Below the pieces are notes generated by a model. The model was not told the DNA's origin and made no database searches. It saw only the letters and a program-made list of their open reading frames with translations. Shown in pieces: positions 32,808 through 44,384 of a stretch of DNA of 64,000 nt. A program made the position numbers and the translations under genes. Source of the DNA: Trichuris trichiura. Lineage: Eukaryota > Nematoda > Enoplea > Trichinellida > Trichuridae. The DNA lies in assembly GCA_037903355.1 (NCBI GenBank), contig JBAJFE010000006.1, positions 335,452-399,451 of the forward strand, in the 5' to 3' direction. Numbering within the stretch: position 1 is the stretch's first letter; the number at the start of each line of letters is the position of its first letter.

Positions 32808-33990
32808 CAGTTACCTCTCTTTATCCGCGTTTAATTCGTCCAACGTTTTGAGTATTTTACCGCGTTAAGTTGAATTCCGCGTTACATAGGACACCCTATG
32901 AAAAAGGCTAAATAGCTTATATTCTAGCTGCGTATTTCGTTCTCTACCCTTGAATTCCTTCCGGAACGGTTATCATACTCAGTAATCCTTCGAAGCGTGG
33001 TACTACGGGATCTTCTACGAAGTAAGGACATCAATGAAACTGCGCTTGTCCAATAGGGTTAGCGATCAGAGTCCAGGCCGTTAGATACAAGAAAGGATAG
33101 AAGGAAGATGCTCTTTCTCTAAACTAGTGGGAATCCCCTTGCTTTAATGAGCTGAGCGATGTACGAGCGCGCGGAATCCGTACAGAGCAGAAGAAATATA
33201 AAACACAGAGTTGCACTGAAGCAGAAATACTGAACATCGCGTGGAACACATCCACATAGAAGAAAACGTCTACGGCAGAGACATTTGGGGTATCAGAAAT
33301 CAATTTACTTACCTTCTGTAGGTGGGCGCAGATTCCCTGGAGAATTGCCAATCCTATGGTTCCATGAGAACTTGTTGGCAGCGAAACTTCTCACTTTAAA
33401 ATGTTAGTCTTCGTAGCTGCCGGAGCTTTATATAAAACCTTGTTATAAGGAGCTGTCTCATCCTTTTCTTCACTTCATTGAATAAATCTCGCAGCAACGT
33501 CAACGAAGCCGTTATTCCTTATGTAAACATGATGCCACGTTCCATGGATAGATCATATTCAACAATCTTATCCTTTAAGACCTGCGCTTGCCGGAAAATA
33601 GTGGCCAGCTTTTGCAGCGTCCAATCCGAGGGTGTTTAAGCACCTGTATCTTCCTCAATGTCGTCGTCTCTGCCCGTACGTGACTGCATCAGTTCCTTGA
33701 GCTCCCCGTTGGTGAACGGTTCTCGACAATCTTCTATGTGCTCCTTGATGTCTTCTTCTATCATTGAGGTGAAATTCTCACCTCCAAACTCCTTGGCAGT
33801 ATTCATTAACCTCTTCATCGATGGCACGTAAGTCCTCTCACTCACTGACTGCGTCTCATCACAAACGCTTCCAGCAACCACTGACTATTCTAGGCTTTAT
33901 CTGATGTACTGCCGTGTAAAAGATGACGTCACTACTTCACGCCGGACAAACCGCGTTCTATAGAACCCCGCGGATAACGATTGCCAACTG
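32808..33990 (-). mobile_element. non-autonomous Tigger-derived element, right arm
   Basis: Mirror partner of 15414-16593. It begins CAGTTACCTCTCTTTATCCG after TA at 32806-32807 and ends GCCAACTG before TA. The transposase remnant is on the minus strand at 33636-33881 (FTSMIEEDIKEHIEDC). It has diverged from the left-arm copy more than the central genes have. Confidence 0.7.
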
Positions 33991-34214
33991 TATCTGCACC
34001 TGCTTCACGATTCAACCAGCAATTAGTGCATCTTGGCGTAGCTTGGAAGCAATGTCTCTGGTTTGCAATTTCGTTAACGATCACCATCTCTTGCCCCAGC
34101 TCTGTAATAATTTAACTCTCTTTTTCTTCACTTTCTTTCTTCGCGTCTATTGTCCACGCAGCTACAATGCAAGCATACGCGTTAGCGACAGAGAATTGCG
34201 TGTGCTGTGGAAAC

Positions 34215-35085
34215 ACTTTGTCTGTACCGTTGCTTTTCTCCTACGCTCGCTCCAGTTTTGCTAGAGATGTCACTGCAAGAAGAGCTGCTGGAGTTGCAGT
34301 CGAACGTGGAGTTGAAGGCCAAGTTGTCTTAGGGTTGTCAGCAGTTCTGGCTGCAGAAAAAAGCCCCGGAGTTGTACTCTGGTGTATAGGATGTGGTAAA
34401 AAAGTTACTGATTTGTCTTCCCTCATCGAGTCTAGTCGAGCACGCATTTTATATCGTTACGGACCCAGTGACGAAGAAACGCAGTCAGCTGCAAGTAGTC
34501 AGTGGCGGCGATCTGCATCTGCTGGTCATCTTGGTCGAGCCCAACATCAACAGGCTTGTTCGATCGCATTTGGGCGAGCCAAGCAGCTCTCGCTGACTTC
34601 TGGAAAAACAGTCTGCAGAGATAGATTCGTACAGCTGCAGTTGATCTTTTAGCGTTGCAACCATTTCAGCCAATCAATGCGCTCGAAATTCGCCAATCAG
34701 AATAGGGGACCCAAACGCTCAGAAACGTTCTCAGGGGGGGGCCCAAATGGCCTTCCGCTTGAGAAACACTGGTTCAGATTTTCTGAAATATAATTTTATT
34801 CTTTTATCAGATGATGGTCAAATGCCAACGTGCTTAATCTGCAAGAAAGTACTTCTTAGTGAGGCACTGAAACCCCTGTTGATTAATCGAGGCAGTTGGG
34901 TCCACAGAAAAGAAAAATGACAAGGCTTCATTAGCATTGTGCACGGTTAGAGAGCGTTGTGGGCGGAAAAAGTCTTACCCTGCCGCGCATATTATCACGC
35001 TGCTGCACAGGCATGCAACGACAGTAGTGCGACTATAATGCCGGCTAGCAGTGCGCATGTATTTGCGAAAAGATGACGTCACTAT
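34215..35085 (+). mobile_element. nested hAT transposon fragments, right arm
   Basis: Mirror copy of 14310-15180. The dimerisation block is at 34393-34596 (LLICLPSSSLVEHAFYIVTD), the terminal repeat near 34755-34775, and the BED-like fragment near 34795-34920. Point differences from the left arm are more frequent here than in the inner arms, including residue changes such as FSIV to FYIV. Confidence 0.7.
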
Positions 35086-35140
35086 TTCACGTCAAACAAA
35101 CTGCGTCTTATAGAATCTGCGGCTAATAATAAGGGCAGGT
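35085..35140 (-). mobile_element. Tigger-like terminal-repeat fragment at right palindrome edge
   Basis: Mirror partner of the fragment at 14250-14310 (GATGACGTCACTATTTCACG, then ACTGCGTCTTATAGAATCTG and CGGCTAATAATAAGGG). Arm similarity ends just beyond it. Confidence 0.5.
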
Positions 35141-35159
35141 TATATATAGCGGCAATTCC

Positions 35160-36740
35160 GGCATCTTTTTGATAACGATAAAAGTCTGAGCGGGGTCGTT
35201 GTAAAACCTCCATTATTGTCTTACAATCAGCTAAACATCCGCTGGAAGATTGTTCGTTTGCTTTAGCTAGCTGAAATTCTGAAGCGAAACTGCATATATT
35301 AAAAGCAGAACAAGCTAGTAGTCGATTGTGAATGAACGAGTTAAGATTGCTTTATTTTCTTTCTTCAGAAACGGCAGGCGGGAAGAGTCACGTAACAATC
35401 ACATATCCGCTTAACTTTCTTGTCAGCGTTTAGGACTAAAAGTTAAAATGTTTTTCAGCATTAAAACTTCTGATTACTCATTTCACAGGCACAGGAAAAT
35501 ATAAGCGCTAGTCTGTGCAGATGACTTATTGGTATAGATTCATTCTTTGGTACACTTCTGCATATATCTATATGGGGCATCAAATGTACAATTTGTTTTA
35601 TTTCTTAGCCTAACTGTCTTAAGTAAAGGACGAGGAACAGAAAGGTGTCTCTATTATAAAAAAATAGCAAACTACCTTGAGGACATTTCTTGTTGACTTT
35701 GCAAAGAACAGTACCTGGTTGTGGCACTTTAAAAAATGCGTACTGATCCGCACTGCGAAAATGAATACGCAGAGTGAATTACATCTGTCAGTAAAGCATA
35801 TAGGTTATGAAATTTGGATCCTCATCTCAAGACTCATACTTGCGTTCTTTATCGCTTCGACTGATCAGGAGAAGGAAAGCAACAATCTTTGTACACTTCA
35901 AAAGATCCAAGCAGCATGATTTCGCTGTTCAATGAAAGTATAGCATCATAACAGAGGCACCCTTTTGTTTCGTATATGCTCCGCTTCAAACGCAATGAAA
36001 AGTGTGGACCGTTGACAGTGTAAGAATCTGAACTTTAAATTTTCTTGTCTCTGAAGCAGTATTAAATCACTGCATTATTATTAATAATGTTAACCCCAGC
36101 AGAATGAGGCATCTCTGCACGGCCTTGTGGATGTCTAGAGGCCAAACGTACGGTTGCCGTCATCGTTTATTTATACTGTCAGCAATATTTAAAGTACTCC
36201 CGAATTGAAGAATACGTTTTTTATTTGGCAAACAATTCGACAGCACCTAGGCTGCGTCCAACGTCACGCTTCTGAAATGGTAAGCGCATTGTCATCATTT
36301 CGTCACTTCGGCTAAGTCGGTTTATTAAAAAGATCAATTTGTACTATAAAAGATGATAACGCAGAACAACTCCCCTTCGAAAGGCTAAAATGAGCGCGCA
36401 CTGATTTTTATTTTTCAGAATTAGGAATTTAATTAGCACGAGTGCTGTCATAGGACAAACAGTATTACTATTCCCAATCTGAACTATAACTTGAAAATAA
36501 GGTAAACAGCGCGGATGATGTTAACGCTTACAGGCTGGCTGATCTACTTGATAAATCCCTTCGACAATCGTGAACGCGTTAAAACAATGTTGAACAGAAA
36601 GCATATGGTTCACATCGAAAGCTATACCAGTCTACGTCAGAGGTCCACCTTTAGCAAACTCTTCGTTCTGCCTCATATGGTTAGGATAAAGTTCGTTCAG
36701 CTGCTTCTGCTATTCAACAAACGCACATATATATATATGT
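35160..36740. other. intergenic, upstream of the DUF5648-like pair
   Basis: No recognisable gene. From about 36180 the sequence resembles 39300-39830 in places (ATTTGGCAAACAATTCGACA against ATTTGGCAAACAGTTCAACA, then shared ACGCTTCTGAA), so the tandem gene duplication includes upstream DNA. Confidence 0.5.
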
Positions 36741-36750
36741 ATATATAAAG
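36741..36750 (+). promoter_or_regulatory. TATA box of DUF5648-like gene 1
   Basis: ATATATAAAG at the end of an AT dinucleotide tract, 35-44 nt before the start codon. The second paralogue has the same element at 39821-39832. Confidence 0.55.
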
Positions 36751-36784
36751 ATATGTGGTAATAAGCGACGAGCCCCTCACCGAT

Positions 36785-37372
36785 ATGCAGTCTACGTTGA
36801 TTACCGCTTTTGGTATTTTTGCTTTGATTGGACAAGTAGCTTCACAATGCTTCGCAACGCCAAAATCTCGTAGGTTTGAACTGTGGCAGCTTCGCTTGCT
36901 GTATGAACTCTTTGCTTCAGACTCTATGGACACTGTGTATCGGTATTTTAATGCTCGAACAACCGAGAACAGACTTGAGGCAGATACGGGAATTCAAGGC
37001 TCTCTTTTGGTCCAAGGTTACGCAAATACAGGAATTGTTGGCAAATGGGTTAAAAGTACAGCCAAGGAGGGCAATGCATGCGCTCAGCTAAAACCAGTGT
37101 ACAGGCTGTATTCGAAGAACAAAAATTCCGCCTATTACTTGATCAACCAGGACGTCATGCAGGTTGAACTTGAAAGAGGTTACGAAAATCAAGGAATTGT
37201 GGGATACGCGGTCAGCGATGAAGGTTTGTGTCAAGCAAATACACCGATTTTTGAGTTCGGGCACAAAACAGCCGGTGTTGTCCAAGCGCCATCGACCCAG
37301 TACGGTCCGTATTGGTGGAACAGCAACGGTTACATATACCAAGGCGTGTCCTTTGCCATTTGGTCAGCATAA
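36785..37372 (+). CDS. small secreted DUF5648-like repeat protein, copy 1 (2 exons)
   Basis: Exons 36785-36869 and 36921-37372 (phase 1, 51-nt intron) encode 178 residues. The N-terminus MQSTLITAFGIFALIGQVAS is a signal peptide. The mature part has three internal repeats of the form VYR-Y/L-F/Y-N/S, then a GY-x-GIVG-x-V block: VYRYFNARTTENRLEADT with GYANTGIVGKWV, then VYRLYSKNKNSAYYLINQD with GYENQGIVGYAV, then IFEFGHKTAGVVQ with GYIYQGVSFAIW. This resembles DUF5648-type repeats, seen in bacterial and eukaryotic secreted proteins of unknown function. The intron length is a multiple of three, so the frame also reads through. The intron was chosen because it restores alignment with copy 2. AATAAA is near 37408. 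Confidence 0.75.
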   Translation: MQSTLITAFGIFALIGQVASQCFATPKSRRFELWQLRLLYELFASDSMDTVYRYFNARTTENRLEADTGIQGSLLVQGYANTGIVGKWVKSTAKEGNACAQLKPVYRLYSKNKNSAYYLINQDVMQVELERGYENQGIVGYAVSDEGLCQANTPIFEFGHKTAGVVQAPSTQYGPYWWNSNGYIYQGVSFAIWSA

Positions 37373-37413
37373 TGGAACTAATTAAGCTTGTCAACTTTCG
37401 CCATGAAAATAAA

Positions 37414-39815
37414 CTTTAATGCAACAGGAACCTATCCAGCAACATTTTCGCAAGAAAGAAATGGCAACCAATAATCACGCAGAATTAAGCGTTTCATACT
37501 TCAACTCTCACTCAACCTAGCATATTCTGAGAAAGGATTTCGGTAACAGCACAAACGTTTTTCGCTCCGTGCATTATTGTAAAGCTAACTGTAGTTATCA
37601 GCTTACACGGAATAGCGAAGGAAGCGCGCTTTAGGTTTTTGCAACATTAGCAGAAAGGGCTCTCAAGCGCCGTTTGGACATGACAAAACTTATCATGCTT
37701 GTTTTGCAGCTAAATAAGGCACTGACGTGCGCTCGAGTGGATTCGCACTGAAAAGTGAAAGAAAAAACAATTTGCCTTTTCGGCTACGCATTTCGCGTAG
37801 GTCATTTGTATACTGATCGTATCCATTTCGTACCTGAAAATCATAAACTGTTTTGATGAAATAAACGTAAATATTTTTTAAAAACAAGCTTCGTTCCGCT
37901 TCCAAAAAAGCTATACGAAGTTGCGTAAGATGTGCAACGTTCAAACTAGCAGACAATGTTTATTCCTATCAAAACTCAACAAGTCAGCTTGAAGAGTGTC
38001 TGCGAGCAGATTGGGCAACCGATTTAGCGACAAGACAGCGGCCTCACTCACAAGCTTAAAATGGCTTAGACGATATCTCGGCGTTGCAATCAGTTCAAGA
38101 ATTATCTCACATGCAAAGTAGCATCAAGAATCATGAGCATTCATGGAATTTCTGCTGACCAAAAGGTCTCTCGAACATTTGGTTTCCTGAAGCCGCGTCT
38201 ATTCTCGTTTACTTTGTAAAGCAACTATATTTCTGATTTCCATCCTCTCGAAAGATGCAGACTGCGTTTTTGCCTAAAGTTGGCCTAACGCTTGCTGGAA
38301 GCCAAAAGGTAGAAGCGTCTTTTAACTTCGTCTTCTCGACGCTCTCTTGCTTCGTAGAATTAGCCTTATATTAATCAATAAAATTGTGTCAGATTTTCCG
38401 CTACAAATAACGAAACAATAATTATGATATTTTAAAAAAAGGGTTTAATAATTCGTCGGTATTGTTCAGCGAGCGTACAATAACAGCAAAATTGATGGCA
38501 CCAACGAACGATTTGCCATTAATAGCTTGTTACCTAACTCACGAAAATAACTTGCAGTAAAAAAATACTTTTCTAAGTTTACATAGGCATAAGGGTGAGT
38601 GTCAGCTCCATGCTGCCTCAATGACTGTGCACTGTCGCGCAAATAAGTCGAACAGGGCATACATGAATAAACATTACTAAAATTTGATTTGATTTGCTTT
38701 CGGCTGCCTCTCGTTACGAAACGCCAAAAAATATGAACTATTAAGGCTTTTAGAACAAGAAAAAATAAAACGATGTTATAAGTTCTGCGCTGACTTCTCG
38801 CGATATAGCGCATTGAGTGCATAATCACTGATTAAAAGCAATTTCCCAAAATGACCTAAATGTGTTATTCGAGCAGATAAATTGTGAAACGTGAATGCAC
38901 TTCACAAACGCCTGCTTTTCTTTTTCTTTGCTTTGACTGTTTATGCGTAAATGCTAAAGCCCTCGTATGTCTCATAAGACTATGGACGTATGATGCTACC
39001 TATACAACGAAAAAATAATATTACGAATAATAATTTACTGGACTAAGTGACGAGTCATGAGAGAATTTTAAATAATAAAATTTCTGTTTCACAGCCAATG
39101 CAAGGCTTCTACTGTGAACAGTATAGGAGGAATAACGAATAGAAGAGTAGCTGAGCTTTAAAATTTCGACTCTGCTGCATTGTGACGATTCACTAAGAAA
39201 CAACCAGCTGCGGACGAATATGCTGCGCTAGCTTATGCTACACTGCTTATTGAAGCTCATAGAGCAAATTTGAAGCTGCCATGATCGCTTGTTTATATTT
39301 AACATGTTTTCAAACCGAACTATGTACGTTATTTGGCAAACAGTTCAACAGCAACTGAACTGTGATTGGCGTAACGCTTCTGAAGCGGTGCGCATATTCT
39401 TGTTATTGAAATGTGCACTCTAAATTCAGCAAACAGAATTTTTCAAAGGTCAGCTTGCGCTAGGAAAGAGGGGGAAGCAAAAAACGTTTCTTTCTGAAAG
39501 GCTTAAACGAATGCGCATATGGGGTCACTACAATCTGCATATATGCTCTTCACATGATGACAAGGCGAACCTGTTGCATTTTCAGACTGAGCCGTAACTT
39601 AAAAATAGCTGGACAGTGCTCTTTGGTTGATTACTTGATATTTAATAACGGCGGATACGTGCAGAAAATTTTGAAGAGAAAGGATATAATTCGATTTGTT
39701 TGTCAAACTTGTCTACGTCAGCAACTGATTCTTTTAACAAACGCTTCGGATTGCATAATCAACAGGCTGCACAGCTAAAGGTACAATTCATTCAGCTGCT
39801 TTTAAGTCACAACGA
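37414..39815. other. intergenic between DUF5648-like paralogues
   Basis: No recognised gene. The last 550 bp resemble the upstream region of copy 1. Minus-strand open frames at 37693-37956 and 38466-38828 show no family features. Confidence 0.5.
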
Positions 39816-39820
39816 ACGTA

Positions 39821-39832
39821 TATATATAAAGG
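39821..39832 (+). promoter_or_regulatory. TATA box of DUF5648-like gene 2
   Basis: TATATATAAAGG, 48-59 nt before the start codon of copy 2, in the same context as the TATA element of copy 1. Confidence 0.55.
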
Positions 39833-39879
39833 TAGCTGTTGCGTGGAATACAGGTTCCAAGCTCTAAAGTTTTGCTGAT

Positions 39880-40481
39880 ATGCAGTCTACAATGCTTGCC
39901 GCAATTTGCCTTCTTATCCTCCTTGAACAAGTCACTTCGCAACAATGCTTCACAACGCCAGCGGAAGGTAGAGTTCAATTATGAGACTTGCACTGGGTAA
40001 AATTTTTCCTTTAGACAGTCTTGAGAAGGTTACCCGATATTACAGCACCCGAGCGACTGACAACAGACTTGAAACGGACACGACAGTAGGAATGCAAGGC
40101 GGCCTTTTTGCACAAGGTTTCGGAAGTTTGGGAGTCATTGGCAGATGGGTTAGCACTAGCAAGTCTTCTGGCAATGCGTGCACTCAACTGAAACCAGTGT
40201 ACAAGCTTTACTCGTCGAGACAAACTTCCACTTACTACATGATCAATCAAGACCTCATGATGAGACGTCAAAGTGACCCTGGTTACACAAATATGGGCAT
40301 TGTTGGCTACGCAGTGAGCGGAGAAGGCGTTTGTCAAGCAACAGTACCCGTTTACGAGTTTTGGCGCAGAAATTATGGTATTGTTCAAGTGCCTGCCAGG
40401 CAAATGCCCTTGTACCTGCTCTCTAGCTCTGGTTATGTATGGCAAGGTGTCTCCTTCGCCATTTGGCCTGAGGTATTCTAG
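39880..40481 (+). CDS. small secreted DUF5648-like repeat protein, copy 2 (2 exons)
   Basis: Exons 39880-39967 and 40015-40481 (phase 1, 47-nt intron) encode 184 residues. The signal peptide is MQSTMLAAICLLILLEQVTS. The mature repeats parallel copy 1: VTRYYSTRATDNRLETDT with GFGSLGVIGRWV, VYKLYSSRQTSTYYMINQD with GYTNMGIVGYAV, and VYEFWRRNYGIVQV with GYVWQGVSFAIW. Two Cys are conserved with copy 1 (NACAQLK/NACTQLK and EGLCQA/EGVCQA), besides one near the mature N-terminus (QCF). The divergence between copies is clear at protein level but intron position and phase are the same, so the pair arose by tandem duplication. Function is unknown; secretion is inferred from the signal peptide. Confidence 0.77.
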
Positions 40482-40489
40482 TGAAAATA

Positions 40490-43370
40490 ATTAAGCTTTC
40501 CAAAATGAAAATGAACTGTTGCTTGCAAAGAGACTGATTTTTTAAAATAGCGAGTCCATTGCGACCACTCAATGAACGGGAATTAACAACCAATTCCTAC
40601 TATATGTTTCGTGGTTAGCCTAATCCTTTGTGGATTAGCGCATTTTTGAAGACAAGATTGCATCTGTGACTATTTTGTATACTATTTAACTACTGCAATT
40701 CATTATTAGCGGAGAGGGGTTGCGATCCAACAGGCCGAGTATTCGTTTCGCCATTCTGTAATGGTGAGCGCGAAATTTTTTCCGGCTCCAATTATTTTCA
40801 CCTAAGATGGTTTTCGTTTGAATCAACAAAAATGTGTATGCTAACTGAGCAGAAAATTTCAGCAGGTCATAAATGATCTACGTTGGCAGTATTTTTCTGT
40901 TAACCACTAGCGCACATGTCATTTCGTCGTCCTAATGACGTAATGAACTCAATTACGCAATGCACACGAACGCAGCTTACCATTTCTACCGAAAGCGTTT
41001 AGGAGCAAATAAAACAATGCGAAAGAAGAATGAAAAACAGCCCAGCCAAAACAAGTATTCTCAATATAAGCAATCGAAATCTCTAACTTAGCTTTTCTTC
41101 AATCAGTAGGAGAATGGAAACAATGATCTTCAAGAAACCCTTATATCTACCGAAGTTCTACCAGTCTTGTGTAAAATAAATAAGAAATTACTAATACAAT
41201 AAACCGTCTGTAACCATTTATTTATCCTTAAATGTTCCTAGAGATCAGCATTTAGCAACAAAATGCTCATATTCAACAAACTGTGAGCAGCGCACTGCGT
41301 CAGAGCTACAGCAGATAAGGCAACATCGCTTCTTTATGAGAGATTCTTGGAAAAGCTAAAGAATAAGCGATAAAGTAAATTAATTGGATATGTATGCTTC
41401 AGCTATCCATTTAATGTTAATTTTATTTGTCATCTTTGGATTAAATTGCAGATGGCACCCTACACTTGACGACGGTCATTACTCTGCGTTGCTAGCTGAC
41501 CTATTCTACGGACAGAAACGATTATGCTACTACCGTTTCCCGCTAGTCACACTCACTGCACGCGATTAACACGCATCCTGAGCATTGTTTTTGATTGCAC
41601 GATTAAAATAGTGAAAACAATGCTTAACTGCACACATCGAAAACGAAAAGTTATTTTTTACAAGCAACTTCTACAAGCGACTTATTTTTTAAACTCTAAT
41701 TCATTCATTGTAATTTTGAACAAAGGAATTTCTATAGCCTTGACAGCTGTGGAATTAATTTTAAAAAAAGAAAATAAAACCAAAGCTACATGGTCCCATT
41801 AAAAGACTCCCAAACAAGAGAGGAATAATGAAAGTCAACATTTTTTACTCATCCTTGCGAGACTTGCTTCACTCGACTGTTAGCAATAACAGGAAACAAA
41901 AATGAATAAAACTTTTAGCTCTGCAATTCCGCAAATTCAGGGTGTTACGTCATTCGCCGGGATGATGCCTAGTGTACCTGCATCTCAGGGTTTCATTACG
42001 GTCTGGTTCGTGTCGTGTCATCGAGGCTCTCGGTGTGTGGCGGTTCGTGAGCTGTAGCGTGTTAGTTGGAGGGAGTAAACTCTTATTCTAAAGGACTCTT
42101 CTCTGCTGACGGTACTTGTGGTAGTTTCACAGTCCCCTTTGAGCGTTGGGTGTCTGAACCTGCGCCACATTATACAACCCACTTCTGAAATTCGGAGTGA
42201 CACAAGGGTACAAAAAATGTCTTTACAAATACTAGTGCGGTACAGTCACTTCAATCCCGTGGACAAAGGATTGCATTATGATTCATTGAATGAAAGATGC
42301 GCAGGCACTTAGCATTCTGCAAACTCGTTTTTGCGTTAGAAAATGTAATGAACAGCATTTGTTATTTCTAAAAGCTTTTATTATGGAAGACGGATTGGCT
42401 GGCATAGCACGCGCGACTTTTGAAACCGATTTCTGTCCAAAAAATTTTTGTCACGCAGTGGCCGTTGATGAATCGATGGCAGTGTAGCATTGATGCGCTG
42501 CCCTATCGAGACAAAAGTCTGCCGAGTGAATACTTTTGTTTGCTCTCAACATTTGCTTTTAACTTGAGTATTATCCATTCGGTCAGAACTTGGTATACTG
42601 TAATCAGAATTCAGGCACCGCAGAAGATGAACATTGCGTGCATTGTTCACTTATACGCTGCGTGGCGATAATGGCACTCAGTCACTTAGCATGACTTTAT
42701 AAGATCGACCGAATGGAGAAGTTCACCTACGTGATTTGTTTCAGGTAAGATATTCACTGATGCCAGAACGTATTGAGCCTGTGCCTTCTTATTAGTTCTT
42801 ATGAAGCGTATTTAATGCGCTCTATTGGTAGTCGTATTTCTGAAGATCTTCTATCGCTTTTCCCGTTTTTTCTGTATGTTGACCCCTGTAATTAGACAAA
42901 AAAATTGCTGTGCCAACGAGAAAGGAATAATGAAAGTCACATTTAATAATTCAGTAGCAAAGTACTGAAACAGAAGATTTCTATTTCAAGTCTTTTATGT
43001 CGTTAGATACGAGGATTATCTAATTATATTTAAGAATCGCACATTTATATTGGAGTGGCGAAGGCAGAGGGCAAATGGCATTGGAAACGCGTGTTACTTT
43101 GTGAATTCATTTTGAACCTGATGGATTTGACAAAAGTCTGATAAGGGCGTTTAGTTGGTATGAAAAAATGAAAACCGTCAGCTTACGAGCGATGATGAAA
43201 TGGCTGGACTGTTCTTAATGTATAATGGGGTACCACAACTTAAAAAACCACACTCAAGAAGATGGCGTAAATAGTACTTCGATAAAGTTCAGTCAATGAC
43301 AATATTTTAGCTTTATATCTTGGAGCCAATGTACCGAGCCTTAAAAGGCGAGGCGTCTGTAGCTGGAGAT
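40490..43370. other. intergenic, no recognised gene
   Basis: AT-rich. Short frames at 41384-41569, 42290-42487 and 42420-42671 have no motif and no splice support. Nothing else can be named. Confidence 0.5.
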
Positions 43371-43384
43371 GCTTTTTCAGGAGT

Positions 43385-43715
43385 CTAAATTGGGGAAACA
43401 GGCAATACTCTGGAACGCAAGTTCAAGGAACATATAAAAAAGCTTATTGGTTACAATAACACAAAAAGCAGTCTTAACAGTAGTAGTACCCTATCGCCCA
43501 TCGCAGAAGACCTATATTGGATCCACGAGTTACCATGGAAAAAGCTACACAAATGGCGGAACACGCGTCACAATGCGAATGCAACCAGCCTTTTCAACCG
43601 AAAGTTTTATGCTGTGAAAGTAATTTAGGCTTAAGACGGATTAAAGAAGCTCTCTACATTAGACATAATGAGATATGCAACTGCGATCAAGTAGCGGAAA
43701 TGAGTGAACTATGAT
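43385..43715 (+). pseudogene. GIY-YIG endonuclease fragment of a Penelope-like element
   Basis: A frame with IGETGNTLERKFKEH at about 43396-43440 matches the core of GIY-YIG nucleases of Penelope-like retroelements (YIGETGRxLxxRxxEH). The Tyr codon before IGETG is TAA here, so the copy is broken. Further on, in another frame, CCESNLGLRRIKEALYIRHN matches the end of such domains (C.ESN...R.I.EAL.IR.N). A shift of frame between the two parts is therefore also present. No reverse transcriptase was found beside it. Confidence 0.6.
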
Positions 43716-43779
43716 CAAACGTAATCACGCGTTCCAACTGCTGCTCATTAAATTGACTGCATGCACGAACACGTGGAAG

Positions 43780-43945
43780 AAAGTGAAAAAATAGAGTAAC
43801 ATATAGAAAACAATGGAACAATATATGTAGAACATTATATATGAAAATGTAAATGGAAATGGATAACTTTATATGGAACAAAGTGGAATAAACAAAACAA
43901 TGAAAAATGGAATTAAATATGGACAAATGGAATAACATGCATATA
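43780..43945 (+). repeat. degenerate ATGGAA/TGGAATA-rich simple repeat
   Basis: Short words such as ATGGAACAATATATG, AAATGGAAATGGATAAC, AAAGTGGAATAAAC and AAATGGAATTAAATATGG recur every 12-25 bp, giving a purine-biased tract. This is low-complexity sequence with no coding content. Confidence 0.55.
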
Positions 43946-44384
43946 GTACGATGGTACAACATATACGCAACAACTGAAGCAGTTGGCTGAAAGACAGAAA
44001 TATCACAAGCAAGATTTTAAAACTCCAGTATGCAGTAGTTAAAAAATCGCTTTCAGAATCTTATCATAGCTGAACATAAGCGATTTCAAATAACAGGCAG
44101 TATACAACTGTGGAACTTTAAAGAGCCGCCGGATACTCGCATCAGTGCGTGGTAGTGTTGTTTGTGTGCTGCTTGGCTTGAATTTTAAACTTCTTTAGTT
44201 TATAGACCCATCAGCGCTCATGTTACGAACTTAATTATTCTTTATTCGCTGCATATTGCATCGCGAGAGCGCAGTTCCATTTTTTGCTCCTTTTAAAGGT
44301 TTGCTTATATTATTTTGCTTGCGAAGTACTTTGGAACAATCTTATTCTGTCAGCTGAAGACAAGGTTTTTTGTTGTGTTGTGAT

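Larger units (their letters stand above)
24758..35152 (-). repeat. right arm of the inverted repeat
   Basis: Reverse complement of 14240-24639. Differences seen by eye include two extra bases at ACATATTCAG near 24810 (left: ACATTCAG), two substitutions near 24850 (right TTTCTAAAAG, left TTCCCAAAAG), a C/T difference at 25401/23998 in a gene intron, one residue change near 30520, and about eight differences in 210 nt at 30516-30725. The arm ends near 35150, shortly after a fragment of a Tigger-like terminal repeat. Confidence 0.95.

Noticed and set aside
14240..35152. Palindrome as a sequencing adapter artefact
   Set aside because: The arms have a 118-bp unique spacer, indels and graded divergence, which such artefacts do not produce. 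A haplotype misjoin cannot be fully excluded.
36741..36750. AT dinucleotide tract as a microsatellite of interest
   Set aside because: It is short and best explained as the TATA region of the DUF5648-like gene, since the paralogue has the same arrangement.
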